A stretch of DNA of 64,000 nucleotides from Plantago major (GCA_026545765.1 JAIFAC010000115.1:62001-126000); one strand, 5' to 3'; shown: positions 1 through 10,899, counted from the stretch's first letter. The notes: generated from the letters alone by a model not told the origin. Program-made: numbers and translations.

Positions 1-506
1 CAGCTCAAATAACCGCTCTCAATCACAGAGAAACGACAAACTAAAATCTGAAAATAGGAATTGATCTTCTTCTACAGCAAGTTCTTCTGCTCTGTTTTTA
101 TACTGATGAAGATGATGAGCAACGGCCCAAGAAGCAGGAACCGTCCGATCATAATGACCATCCTTGATCCAACGGATGAAACAAAGTCGCATAACCACTT
201 AACTTGTAAAAACACGTTTCTTCTGCCGCCTTTAACATAAACAACTTCAGCAAATAACAAAACAATCCCTGAACTTCTGAAACTATTCGAAACAACCCCA
301 AAACATTAACAAAGGTCATATTAATTAGCTTAGACAACATAATAAAACTGATCTCCTCCGCCTGTATAAAGTATAGTCAGTTTTTTCAAAGATTATAGTC
401 AGTTCTCCAAGATAAGTCTGTTGCTCCTTCATTCGGTTATAGCTAGTTTATATAAACCGTCAATATCTGTTCAGATCAAAGCAAAAAAAAAACACAGCAA
501 GATATT
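1..506. other. No gene recognised
   Basis: AT-rich sequence with only short open frames and no recognisable protein, repeat or transposon end. It lies immediately upstream of the repeat-encoding frame that starts at 507, so it may include that gene's old promoter. An A-run at about 484-492 is the only simple feature. Confidence 0.4.
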
Positions 507-876
507 ATGGAAATTTTGAATCTTCTCTCTGACACCACTCTACAGGAGGCACAGGATGCGGCGAAAATATAACCGGTGGAACTAGCAAATGACGCGCAAC
601 CGCCGCCGCGGGAAATACCTGAAATGCCACCGGTGGAACTAGCAGATGACGCGCAACCGCTGTCGCGGGAAATACCTAAAATGCCACCGGTGGAACTAGC
701 AGATGACGCACAACTGCCGCCGTAAAAAATACCTTAAATGCCACCGGCGGAACTAGCAGATGACGTGCAATCGCCACCGAAAATACCGAAATGCCACCGT
801 GGAACTAGCGGATGGAATGATACCATGCCAGAAAATACCTGAAATGCCACCGGTGGAACTAGCACAACCGCCGTAA
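507..876 (+). pseudogene. Decayed gene encoding 19-residue tandem repeats (exon 1 candidate)
   Basis: An ATG at 507 opens a frame beginning MEILNLLSDTTLQEAQDAA that meets an in-frame TAA at 570. The same frame then continues straight into a repeat of exactly 57 bp (19 codons) with consensus MPPVELADDAQPPPREIPE. Because the unit is a whole number of codons and the frame is kept over the first three units, it was once translated. Later units carry another TAA near 723 and length changes that shift the frame. The stretch ends at a donor-like CGCC|GTAAGT near 873, so this may be a first exon continued at about 2430-2790. I do not recognise the family; the acidic/proline-rich repeat suggests a disordered region. 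Function unknown. Confidence 0.5.
567..873 (+). repeat. 57-bp coding minisatellite, about 6 units
   Basis: Units begin with GCCACCGGTGGAACTAGC and end with AAATACCTGAAAT. Units 1-3 are 57 bp; units 4-6 are shortened and degenerate. The period is divisible by three and matches the reading frame of the enclosing gene. Confidence 0.85.
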
Positions 877-1379
877 GTTTATATGGTTGTCTATAATATC
901 GTTCTTGTGTGTGTTGTTCGTCTCGTACTCTCTTATATTCGTTCTTGCGTGTCATCATTGTTGTTCGTCTATTGTGCGCATAGATTCTTGTGCCGCGAAG
1001 TTGATTTAGATTCTTGTGTATTGTTGTCTTTCTTCTGATTATATGGTGTTTTGACTCAATTGAATATTGTTCGTCTCGTACTCTCTTAGACCACTCCCAA
1101 TAGGTCGTCGCGACGACCGTGAATAGTTGATGCGTGGATGACGGTGATTTAACGACCATTGCGAAAAAAAGCATCCAATGTCGTCGGACGACCGTGAATA
1201 GTGTTTTTTATTATTTTTTTAATATTTTTTTTAGCTTGCTTCATATATTATAAGAGTGTTTAGAAGTTGAAATTACTCAAATTGGATTCTTAAAACTCGT
1301 TTTATAATTGATAGGAAACAAACCAACATCACACATTCATAACAATGAAATAAACAACAACACATTACAATGAAAAGAA

Positions 1380-1811
1380 CTACTCATGGTTGAAAGACCA
1401 AACATGGTTCATGATGTCTTCTTGAAGCTGCAAATGGGTCTCCTTACTTTCTAGGCCAGCCCTTTTGCTCAAATAGCCATCCATTTGATTGATATAGGAA
1501 TCCCTGTGTGTGTAGGCATTAAGCTCATCGTTGTGGATGCCTAATTCTACAGCATCATCATTGAATTCTGCTATCACGTCTTTGTAGTTGCGATATAAGT
1601 GCCGCTCATCCTCTACTATCATATTGTGCAAACAAATGCAACAATTCATGATTCTAGCAAGGTCTTCTCGGGTATGGGCCAGTGCTGAATCCTTAATTAC
1701 TTTGAAACGTGCTTGGAGAACTCCGAAAGCACGTTCGACATCTTGTGCAAACTCATCATCATCGGAACTAGATGATGATAAGTTGTTGATGTAGTGATTA
1801 ATTGCAAACAT
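1380..1811 (-). pseudogene. Harbinger transposase, N-terminus fused to DDE-domain C-terminus
   Basis: An open 143-residue frame from a true ATG at 1811. The first 20 or so residues (MFAINHYINNLSSSSSDDD) look like the normal acidic, Ser-rich start of this transposase family. They run directly into the conserved C-terminal part of the DDE nuclease domain (DVERAFGVLQARFKVIKD, then RIMNCCICLHNMIVEDER). The central part with the first two catalytic acids is missing, and full-length relatives are roughly 400 residues. This is therefore an internal deletion that happened to keep the frame. It should lack nuclease activity but could still dimerise with, or titrate, an active transposase. A TATA-like box lies about 95 bp upstream. 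Confidence 0.85.
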
Positions 1812-1907
1812 GTTTGGATATGTGTTTGAGTTTAGAGACGTTTTGAGTTTAAGAAATGGAAGATGAGAGGAAATTGAGGTGTGGTGAAATGAGTTGTGAA
1901 TGGGTTG

Positions 1908-1915
1908 TATTTATA
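1908..1915 (-). promoter_or_regulatory. TATA box for the Harbinger transposase frame
   Basis: TATAAATA on the minus strand, 93-100 bp upstream of the transposase ATG at 1811, inside the element. A related motif occurs in the remnant at about 14260. Confidence 0.5.
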
Positions 1916-2429
1916 GATCTCGAAAAAATATAGCCGTTGGAGTATTTTTTTTATTTAATATTACTTTATAAATTAATTTTTAAAAATAAAAATAAAAAAT
2001 AAAAAAAAGTCGGGTGGGCCCCGTACGGGCCTCCCAGCCGTTGGGCTGGGAGCTGGAATCAGCCTTGTTAAGGCTGATTCCAGACAAGTCACCGAGCCGG
2101 CCGTGGTGCACGGTTTGGCTGACCACTCCCATTGGGAGTGGTCTTATATTCGTTCTTGTGTGTCATCATTGTTGTTCGTCTATTGTGCGCATAGATTCTT
2201 GTGCCGCAAAGTTTATTTAGATTCTTGTGTATTGTTGTCTTTCTTCCTATTATATGGTGTTTTGACTCAATAGAATATTGTTCGTCTCGTACTCTCTTAT
2301 ATTCGTTCTTGTGTGTCATCATTGTTGTTCATCTATTGTGCGCATAGATTCTTGTGCTGCGAAGTTTATTTAGATTCTTGTGCATTGTTGTCTTTCTTCT
2401 GATTATATGGTGTTATCCAACAATTTGAC

Positions 2430-2790
2430 CAGCATGTACATCCTTTCTTCTGAGTCCTCTAGTTCAAAGAATAGTCATCCGCGGAGATTTATCACCAGGA
2501 GAGAGAAACTAAACATTTTGCTAGAGGACTGGTTTCAGCTTCCTATTCCAGAGTTTGAGGCCCTCATAGTACCCAACATGTTTTCAGGGGGAAGAATGGC
2601 CCTTTTCCGAGATGCTATAAACGGAGACGAGATACCGCTGAAGATACATAACTCTAACGGACGTTAGTCTGTTAGTTCCGGTTTCGCAGAGTTCGTAGCT
2701 AATCATGGTATTCTCCCCGGTGTTACCGTGAGAATATATCAATCAAACTAGTTGGGGGTCGAGTTCATAATCGACGTCGAAGCAGCGTGA
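2430..2790 (+). pseudogene. Decayed exon, possibly B3-like domain protein
   Basis: One frame can be followed from about 2430 to a TGA ending at 2790. It begins near MYILSSESSSSKNSHPRRF, runs through PIPEFEALIVPNMFSGGRM and ends with SGFAEFVANHGILPGVTVRI. It is broken by an in-frame TAG at about 2665 and another at about 2748. The layout (a hydrophobic 'VP..F' segment, then 'GF.EFV..HGI..G..V') resembles a plant B3 fold, but I cannot see enough to be sure. It may be the second exon of the gene starting at 507, with the 153-bp repeats and the Harbinger element in the intron between them. No intact product is possible without reading through two stops. Confidence 0.4.
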
Positions 2791-3395
2791 ATTGAAGTTT
2801 CAAATCCGTCCCTCTAATAGGATCCAACACCCGGAAAGGAAGGCACAAATTTCATTCAATACATATTGTAATATGCTTTCATTCTCAAAGTACACAAATG
2901 CTAAACATTCATTCATGCATATTGTAAAGCGAGGTCTTGAGTTTAACAAAGTTTGGTACATTTTGTTTCTCTAGCTCTTGAGGTGTCCAACTATCTTTCA
3001 TTAATTCCGATTTTTGTGCATGTTTGGTTCATGGTATTTGGGAGGGATTTGGGGTCAAATCCCTCAAAAACCCATGGTTTGGTTGCTTTTAGCCGCCCCA
3101 TCGGACTAGGGATTTTAAAATCATCTCTTTGAGGGCCTTTGGATTTTAGTGCCCTTGAAATACTATGAGAGTTGGGAATTTAAGTGACAAGACGAAATTA
3201 CTTATCTACCCTTTTGCTTTTTATTTAATCACTGAAAAACCACAACAAACAAGAGGAAGCACATCTTTGGATCACTATCTTTATAACAGATGGCTACCTC
3301 AATACCCCAGCACAAAACTTAATCAAACAGTTCAGAAATAACAATAGACGAATTTATTTAATATGTGTAATTATATAAAGTAGTACTAGTACATA
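2791..3395. other. No gene recognised
   Basis: Non-coding. A segment at 3020-3190 contains the phrase TGTTTGGTTCATGG and a partly inverted echo of it, of the kind seen in plant MITEs, but I could not define both ends or a target duplication. Confidence 0.3.
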
Positions 3396-3643
3396 CTCCC
3401 TCCGTTTTTTACAAGCTTTCCACTTTGACTGGTCAACATTAATTATTGTTAACAACGAATCACTACTAAAATATTTTGATAAATTTTCTAACAAAATTGT
3501 ATAATGAAAGTGTACAATGGTAATATTCATAATATAATTCTATTAAGTGTTAAATCATTATATATTAAAAGTAATTTATGGTCAAATTAATTAAGGTTGA
3601 CCGCATAATAGTTAAGTGGAAAACTTGTAAAAAACGGAGAGAG
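3396..3643. mobile_element. Stowaway-like (Tc1/mariner) MITE
   Basis: A 248-bp element. Its left end CTCCCTCCGTTTTTTACAAG is the inverted complement of the right end CTTGTAAAAAACGGAGAGAG with two mismatches, and the inverted similarity continues for about 33 bp through the TTTCCACTT arm. CTCCCTCCGT is the typical Stowaway terminus. The expected TA duplication is clear on the left (TA before CTCCC) but lost on the right. It is AT-rich and non-coding. Confidence 0.8.
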
Positions 3644-4790
3644 TTTCAATTAAAATTTTAATTTCAAATAAAACTTCAGGCTAGCTGGGCTTGGTTGGAT
3701 GGATGTAGTCCGATCCTGGGCTCCAACTTCAGTGTGTGAAAGGGAATTTTAGCCCGATATAAGTCCGGTTCATTACCGCATATTGTAGTGTAGATTAAAT
3801 TTTAAATGAAAATACGAGTAACACCCTTCAGGATACGGTATTATAAGAGACAAACAATAACCATGGTTATAAGAACCATAAATATTGGAAGTTTTATCAA
3901 AACATCGTGTTTTGCATAATTTCAAAATGTGTTTTGTTACAGAGCACTTAATATTGAGCTTGTAAAATAATTAATTTTTACTAGAAGTTTGCATTAAGGT
4001 TTTGTGTTCCACCAATTTCTAACATCTAATATAGTCGTTGATGCACAAATAACATACAATGTCAGACCACTAAATGTTCACTACAGTTTTATTGCGTTTC
4101 AAAGTCAGGCAAAGAAAGCCTGTATATGGTACTCATTGTGTCTCACACAACTCCATACATTAAGAGTGCAAGTGCTTTTACTCAGAGCACTTGGTGTGTT
4201 TGCTTTTCAAATGATCTCAATGTTCATTGCGATTCATGTGCCCTTGAAATGGAGCTTGCCATATACTTTGTGACGTTGATACCTTAAACAATATACATAT
4301 AGTGGAAGAACTAATGAAAAGGCAGGCAGTTCTGATAAAATTGATGAATTACACAACTAAGTGATTGGAACCTGCAGATTCGTTTTCTTGGCCTAAACAA
4401 TCACTTCCTTCTTGTTACACATTTCACCCCACCCCTAAAAAAACAAAGGTTGGAAATGTGGAGGTACAGATCCATCATTGTGGAGGACATTGATACAGGT
4501 TGTACACCCGTTCAAACTTTTGCACACACACATGATGGCATGTAAATTGTGATGTTCTATACATACAAATTGGCATCATCAAACAGATACATGAAAACAA
4601 TAAAGCACATCTTACACGTGTGTCTAAATCTGGTATGCATACGAGGCTACCTGGAGGGCAACATGCATTAGATAACTACACGGGTGGAGGGTTAATTGCA
4701 TATACTATGAAGGAATGCGGATCTTTAACTAGCTCTATTCCAATTACTTAAATATGGTAAGAGGCATTCAGACAGCCATAAGAGAACTAT
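3644..4790. other. No gene recognised
   Basis: AT-rich sequence with a few open frames under 90 codons, none with recognisable domains. It may be 3' flank or intron of the minus-strand reading frame that ends at 4791. Confidence 0.3.
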
Positions 4791-4991
4791 TCAATTAGCA
4801 CTTTCAATCATTTCAAATAATGGAGCTCTGTCAGTGCATATTGTATGATAGTCCTCATTTGGTGTGAATTTGCTTCTGACGACATAATGCAAGGTTTTTG
4901 TTTCCCTTTTTATGAGTAATCTCAAATAATACGCATCTTTTGGTACCAGAACAGGCCATAACATCTTGTGAATCTTCCCTGTGGTCCCTAA
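4791..4991 (-). pseudogene. C-terminal part of an unrecognised gene, cut by the Pack-MULE
   Basis: Reading on the minus strand from the MULE boundary gives an open frame (GTTGKIHKMLWPVLVPKDAY and onward, ending EMIESAN) with a stop at 4791. If the MULE and one target copy are removed, this frame joins the sequence at 6251-6300 without a shift (VFWTLFLYFMLQL precedes GTTGK). The frame is therefore older than the insertion. I do not recognise the product. Its upstream part may be the exon at 13640-13810, beyond element A. In-frame stops in the middle part indicate that the gene is dead. Confidence 0.35.
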
Positions 4992-6250
4992 CGGCAAAAA
5001 GGCATAAATGGTCCTAAAGTTTAGGGGTATGGCGTCTGTGATCTGACGTTCTGCTTTCAACTTCGATCCTACTATTTCAATTTTCCTGAGCGATACTTTG
5101 GCGAAAATTCAATCTTTGAGTTATGCATTGTGATCGAGTCAAACCGATTTTGACCTCCACATAAGCGACTTCCTCATTAATGAAATTAAAGCGAAAATAA
5201 AATGCAAAAAACAAAAATAAAAAACAAAAAGAAAAATACTATCCTTAAACCAACCAATTCCAAGATACAAATAGCCTAATCTCATCAATGGTACAAGTAT
5301 CACAATCAAATTGAAGAACAATTAAACTCTAAGTGATCAGATGTGACCTGATCCAGCAAATCAAACTTGCGTGTAGCGATCGTGGCGACTGCGGCGGCCA
5401 CCTGAAACGACGAAAACCGAATGCGGGTTCCTAAAAGCTCCGTGCACACAAACCATAGCCAAACCAACGGCGGAAGCGAAATGAGCACCGATCCAGCGCT
5501 TGTCAAAAACACAACTACGGTAGAAACCGGAGAATCCCCAAAACCTCCCGATCGAAAAGGTCACGCCTCGAACAACAACAAGTTGATTTGGTGAACAGCA
5601 GCAGGTAGAGGAACGGCCCGAGGAGAGAGAATAGGACGAGGAGAGAGAAAGGATGCGTGAGGAGCGATAGTGCGAGGAAAACGACAAGGAGAGAGATGTA
5701 GTTGATTCGGAAGTAGGAGAAGTTTTTGCGGATCGGTGAGAGAGTCAGGGCGGGCGAAGGAGGACCGGTCGATGAGCTCGAGCCATGGGCGGCGCTTGGA
5801 GAGGCCTTGACGGACGGTGGAGGTCAGGCGGGAGATGAAGGAGTGGAAGGCAGGAGTGGCGATTGGCGGCTGAGAGTCACCGGAGATCGGAAGGATCGCC
5901 GGAGAAGACATGGATGAGTTGATTTGGGGTTAGAGAAGAGGGAAAATATGATGAGTTGATTCTTTTTAATTTCATTTTCTATTTTATTTTTTCTTTTATT
6001 TTTTATTTTCGTTTTTTGCATTTTATTTTTCAGTTTTCTTAATTCTGTAAATGAGGAAGCTGCTTATGTGGAGGTCAAAGTCGGGTTTGACCTGATGACA
6101 ATGCAGACAACTCAGCATCAAATGTCGAATTTTCGCCGAAAGGATCGTTCAAGCCGAAAAATTAAAATAGTAGGGTAATTTGAAGTCTTGACAAACGTTG
6201 TACTGTGTACGCCATACCCCAAACTTTAGGACAATTTATGTCTTTTTGCC
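4992..6250. mobile_element. Pack-MULE (Mutator-like, non-autonomous)
   Basis: A 1.26-kb element with long terminal inverted repeats of about 230-270 bp. The left arm begins CGGCAAAAAGGCATAAATGG; the right arm ends CAATTTATGTCTTTTTGCC. It is flanked on both sides by GGTCCCTAA (4983-4991 and 6251-6259), the 9-bp target duplication typical of Mutator-like elements. Between the arms is a copy of a cellular PRA1-family gene and no transposase, which defines a Pack-MULE. The arms differ by point changes and small indels, so the insertion is not very recent. Confidence 0.92.
5330..5911 (-). pseudogene. PRA1 family protein (prenylated Rab acceptor) copy inside a Pack-MULE
   Basis: PRA1 proteins are small endomembrane proteins that bind prenylated Rab GTPases and act in vesicle traffic. 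From an ATG at 5911 the frame reads MSSPAILPISGDSQ, then FHSFISRLTSTVRQGLSKRR and PWLELIDRSSFARPDSLTD, the conserved plant PRA1 N-terminus. At about 5735 the frame shifts; the next frame gives RKNFSYFRINYISLLVVFLA and LSLLTHPFSLLVLF, the first hydrophobic hairpin. After further shifts, VGLAMVCVHGAFRNP of the second membrane region is seen near 5440. There is no intron, as expected for plant PRA1 genes. At least three frameshifts make it non-functional as a full protein. The direction is opposite to the window numbering and unrelated to any host promoter I can see. Confidence 0.88.
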
Positions 6251-6447
6251 GGTCCCTAACTGCAGCATAAAGTACAGGAACAAAGTCCAAAACACTAAAT
6301 CTAAAACTTTGGACTCAAGACACTAGATGTCTTCAAAGTTCTTTTGTCTCTTTCTTTCCAGACAACAACTGATAATCTGATACCTCCTGGGTTCGTAATT
6401 CAAGGAACCGTTCTTGTCCACGCACATATAACATCGTCAATGCTCCT

Positions 6448-7519
6448 TGTAGACGAACGAAATTCGTCTACTATAAAACGACATTTAAAAATATATATTA
6501 GAAAAGCAAAAATATAATTTTCTAGCATTTTTAGAATTTTACTAAATTAAATTCTAAAATAAAATTGCTAGATTATTTTCTAATATATATGTAAATTTAA
6601 ATCAAATTATGTCACATGGGCCAACATGAAAGTAAATCATGTAAATTGGGCTACGTGTGGATAAATTGGGCTACATGTAAATAAATTGGGTCATAGGCGA
6701 TGAACTAGAGCTCCATGTAGTGAAGATGGGCTGGAATTGGAGAGTTGGGCAATGAGCTCCTATATTCTAGGGGAATATGCTCTTTTTATGCCCTTTCAAA
6801 TTGTTATAAATAGAGGACCCCTTTCATTCATTCTCTAGACACCAAGCAACACATCAAGAGGAGCATAAGAAGAAGAGGAGCAAGAGAAGAGGAGCAAAAA
6901 GAAGAGCAAGAGCAATAAGCAAGATCAAGAGCAAGAATCACAAGTCTTCTCAAGATCAGCATCAAAGTTCTAGCAAGTATTCAAGAAGTTCATCAACAAA
7001 TCTAGGAGTAGTCACCGTTTGATCCAAGAAGAAGCCTCAACGCACTTGGAGAAACGTTATTGGAAGAACAACTGCCGCCGAAGGAAGATCAAACCTAAAG
7101 GCCCAACCCAAGCCCGATCAACCTTCTTCAAGTTCTTCGCCCATAAGCTGCGTTAGATCAAAGATCAAGCTCAAAAGCCCTTGGAGAAACGTTTCCTGCC
7201 GGCCAAACTTCCTCTAAAGAAGATCAAAGGCCAAATTCTGCGATGATCTAGAAGCGTTCTTCGTGGAGTTCATCAAATCCCCAAGAAGTTCGTCATCGCT
7301 CGCATCGAGCACTCCGAAGTTCATAATTCGATCCGAGATCAAGCTGAGAAGCCCTCGCATCGACGTTTGCCCGACTTTGAAGTCATAAATCCTAAAACGA
7401 AGAATTTGAAGATCCAAGTTCGCCGCTTTAGAAGACTAGAATCAGAGGATTAGAATAGAGATTGTACCCGCTTTTATCAAGATCAATAAAATATCATTTG
7501 AGCAACTTTACTTGCTATA
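6448..7519 (+). repeat. 5' LTR of element A
   Basis: 1072 bp, starting TGTAGACGAACG and ending TTGCTATA (the last C of the expected CTACA is changed to T). Contains a TATAAATAGAGG box near 6806, the likely U3 promoter. Purine-rich repeats of the AAGAAGAGGAGCAAGAG type follow it. Confidence 0.9.
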
Positions 7520-7653
7520 GATTTTTGGCACGCCCAGTGGGACCTCTCTACCTCTCATCTCTTCTCTTCAAGAGCAAGAAAACCATCATCTCTTCTGCAA
7601 CGATCGATTAGCAGTGGGGGCAAGCAATTTTGTTTAATCAAAGTAATCCATAG

Positions 7654-8734
7654 TTGAGGCAAATCACGGAAGATCAAGTTCTCATGGAAGGTACCATAAT
7701 GGCTAGAACAACTTCGATGGAAGAGCAAATTATGAACTTGTCAAGCAACATGTTGCGGCTCATTAGAATCTGTGAAGATCGAGATGCCAAGTTGGACATG
7801 CTTTTAAACAAAAGTGATATTGTAGAGACAATTGATGCAGATGAGAGGAAACATCAAGAATATGATGAATGTCTGAAGCTGCTCTTAACACAACATAGAA
7901 GCTTCAAGTCTGCAACTGAACGATCACAAAAGCATGCGGATGTCAAGCTACCCGCCACCCAAGTGAAGGAGTTGATCATCCAAACCATCAACGAAAATTT
8001 AGACAAGAAGTTCGGGTCATCTTCCAGCTATGTCAAGCCATATACACCCCGGATTAATGCGCTAAAGATGCCAGAAGACTATCAACCTCCAAAGTTTCAG
8101 CAATTTGATGGCAGTGGCAATCCAAAGCAACATATTGCACACTTCATTGAGACTTACAGCAGTCTTTGGAACTCATGGTGATCAACTTGTCAAGCAGTTC
8201 GTCCGATCACTTAAAGATAATGCTTTCGACTGGTACAGTGACTTGGGGGCAAACTCCATTGATAATTGGGACCAGCTGCAAATGCAATTCCTCGATCTCT
8301 TCTACAGCACCCGAAGGACGGTCAGCATGGTCGAACTCATAAGTACACATCAAACTGAAGAAGAGCATGTTCTTGACTACATGAATCGTTGGAGGGACCT
8401 AAACCTCAGATGCAAGGACCAAATATCCGAAACCACGGCCATTGAAATGTGCACTCAAGGAATGAACTGGAATCTTTCCTACATCCTTCAAGGCATCAAG
8501 CCAAAAACATTTGAAGAGCTTACAACTCGTGCACATACCATTGAAATGAGCATGGGTACTAACAAAGCGCATGAAGATTGCTCCAAAACAAAAGATGAAG
8601 ACGACGGGGGTGGTGAAAGCGATAGCCAAAGCAATGATGAAGAGGAAAGCGATGAAGATGTAGCGCCATCTTATTCTATCTCAGCAAGTATGCTCCTGGA
8701 TATGAGCTTAAACTATCTAAGGCCCTCAAATTAA
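7654..8734 (+). pseudogene. Gag (retrotransposon gag domain), one frameshift
   Basis: Two overlapping frames, 7654-8181 and 8105-8734, together make one Gag protein interrupted by a single frameshift near 8160-8180. The N-terminal part has coiled-coil-like heptads (EEQIMNLSSNMLRLIRICED). It is followed by the conserved core: QPPKFQQFDGSGNPKQHIAH, then DQLVKQFVRSLKDNAFDWYS and WDQLQMQFLDLFYSTRRTVS. This matches the retrotransposon gag family of plant Ty3/gypsy elements. No CCHC zinc knuckle follows; the C-terminus becomes acidic (EEESDEDVAPS) and stops just before the tandem array. Gag builds the particle that packages element RNA, so this copy probably once supported mobilisation in cis. Confidence 0.85.
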
Positions 8735-8739
8735 ATCTT

Positions 8740-10870
8740 CTCAAGTACCACTCCTTGATATGAGTATAAACTATCTGAAAGCTCCTTAGCACGAGCATAA
8801 ATTGTTTATAAAATTAAATCCAAGTCCAAATCAAGTGCACTCCTTGATATGAGGATAAACTATCTCAAAGCTCCTTAACACGAGCATAAAGTGTTTATGA
8901 AATAAAATCCAAATCCAAATCAAGTACGCTCCTCAACACGAGCATAAACTGTTAGCCGCTCCTCGACACAAGCATAAACTGTTAGCAGCTTCTTAACACG
9001 AGCATAAATTGTTTATGAAATCAAATCCAAATCCAAATCAATCGCTCCTCGTCTGAGCATAAGCATTAGCAGCTCCTTGACACGAGCATAAACTGTTCAT
9101 GAAATCAAATCCAAGTCCAAATCAAGTACGCTCCTCGATACGAGCATAAACTGTTAGTAGCTCCTTGACACGAGCATAAACTGTTCATGAAATCAAATCC
9201 AAATCCAAATCAAGTACGCTCCTCGATACGAGCATAAACTGTTAGCAGCTCCTTGACACGAGCATAAACTGTTCATGAAATCAAATCCAAGTTCAAATCA
9301 AATCCAAGTTCAAATCAAGTACGCTCCTCGATACGAGCATAAACTGTTAGCAGCTCCTTGACACGAGCATAAACTATTCATGAAATCAAATCCAAGTCCA
9401 AATCAAGTACGCTCCTCGATACGAGCATAAACTGTTAGCAGCTCCTTGACACGAGCATAAACTATTCATGAAATCAAATACAAGTCCAAATCAAGTGCGC
9501 TCCTCGATACGAGCATAAACTGTTAGCAGCTCCTTAACACGAGCATAAACTGTTTATGAAATCAAATCCAAATCCAAATCAAGTACGCTCCTCGACACGA
9601 GCATAAATTGTTAGCAGCTCCTTGACACGAGCATAAACTGTTAGCAGCTCCTTGACACGAGCATAAATTGTTCATGAAATCAAATACAAGTCCAAATCAA
9701 GTGCACTCCTTGATATGAGGATAAACTATCTCAAAGCCCCTTAACACGAGCATAAACTGTTTATGAAATCAAATCCAAATCCAAATCAAGTACGCTCCTC
9801 GACACGAGCATAAATTGTTAGCAGCTCCTTGACACAAGCATAAACTGTTAGCAGCTCCTTGACACGAGCATAAATTGTTCATGAAATCAAATACAAGTCC
9901 AAATCAAGTGCACTCCTTGATATGAGGATAAACTATCTCAAAGCTCCTTAACACGAGCATAAACTGTTTATGAAATCAAATCCAAATCCAAATCAAGTAC
10001 GCTCCTCGACACGAGCATAAACTGTTAGCAGCTCCTTGACACGAGCATAAACTGTTAGCAGCTCCTTGACACGAGCATAAATTGTTCATGAAATCAAATC
10101 CAAGTCCAAATCAAGTGCGCTCCTCGATACGAGCATAAACTGTTAGCAGCTCCTTGACACGAGCATAAACTATTCATGAAATCAAATACAAGTCCAAATC
10201 AAGTGCGCTCCTCGATACGAGCATAAACTGTTAGCAGCTCCTTAACACGAGCATAAACTGTTTATGAAATCAAATCCAAATCCAAATCAAAATGTCGCTC
10301 CTCGACACGAGCATAAATTGTTAGCAGCTCCTTGACACGAGCATAAACTGTTAGCAGCTCCTTGACACGAGCATAAATTGTTCATGAAATCAAATACAAG
10401 TCCAAATCAAGTGCACTCCTTGATATGAGGATAAACTATCTCAAAGCCCCTTAACACGAGCATAAACTGTTTATGAAATCAAATCCAAATCCAAATCAAG
10501 TACGCTCCTCGACACGAGCATAAATTGTTAGCAGCTCCTTGACACAAGCATAAACTGTTAGCAGCTCCTTGACACGAGCATAAATTGTTCATGAAATCAA
10601 ATACAAGTCCAAATCAAGTGCACTCCTTGATATGAGGATAAACTATCTCAAAGCTCCTTAACACGAGCATAAACTGTTTATGAAATCAAATCCAAATCCA
10701 AATCAAGTATGCTCCTCGACACGAGCATAAACTGTTAGCAGCTCCTTGACACGAGCATAAACTGTTAGCAGCTCCTTGACACGAGCATAAATTGTTCATG
10801 AAATCAAATCCAAGTCCAAATCAAGTGCGCTCCTCGTCTGAGCATAAAGCGTTAGCTCCTAGCACGAGCA
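8740..10870 (+). repeat. Satellite-like tandem array inside element A
   Basis: About 2.1 kb built from 29-30-bp monomers with core CTCCTTGACACGAGCATAAA. Monomers are combined into an 88-bp unit (two monomers plus a spacer rich in AAATCCAAATC). A larger pattern of about 710 bp is present twice: the block starting near 9421 recurs near 10132 almost unchanged. Variant monomers (TGATATGAGGATAAACTATC) appear at fixed places in the larger pattern. It has no long open frame. Element B has only a short related segment (GCATGAGCATAAGC near 42130), so the array expanded in the A lineage. Confidence 0.9.
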
Positions 10871-10899
10871 CAATTCTGATTCAAGTCGAAGATCAAGCT

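Larger units (their letters stand above)
1089..2143. mobile_element. PIF/Harbinger DNA transposon, internally deleted
   Basis: The ends are inverted (GACCACTCCCAAT on the left, ATTGGGAGTGGTC on the right) and the element is flanked by TTA on both sides (1086-1088 and 2144-2146), the 3-bp target duplication of PIF/Harbinger elements. It sits exactly in a 153-bp tandem repeat, so the empty site can be read from neighbouring copies. The right 23 bp (2121-2143) form a perfect palindrome. It encodes only a transposase fragment on the minus strand and no Myb-like second protein, so it is non-autonomous. Confidence 0.9.
933..2413 (+). repeat. 153-bp tandem repeat, about 2.75 copies, interrupted by a Harbinger element
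   Basis: Copy 1 is 933-1085, copy 2 is 2144-2296, and copy 3 starts at 2297 and fades near 2413. Each starts TTATATTCGTTCTTG and is nearly identical to the others. Copies 1 and 2 are separated only by the Harbinger insertion, whose TTA target duplication is the first three bases of the repeat. The array lies between two exon-like blocks, so it probably expanded inside an intron. Confidence 0.85.

Noticed and set aside
4004-4273. 89-codon plus-strand frame
   Set aside because: No domain, no codon-level pattern, and neighbouring sequence is non-coding; not reported as a gene.
8740-10870. Regularly spaced short repeats resembling a CRISPR array
   Set aside because: Monomers are adjacent or separated by conserved, not unique, spacers; they sit inside a plant LTR element between gag and a PMD fragment. 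This is a minisatellite.
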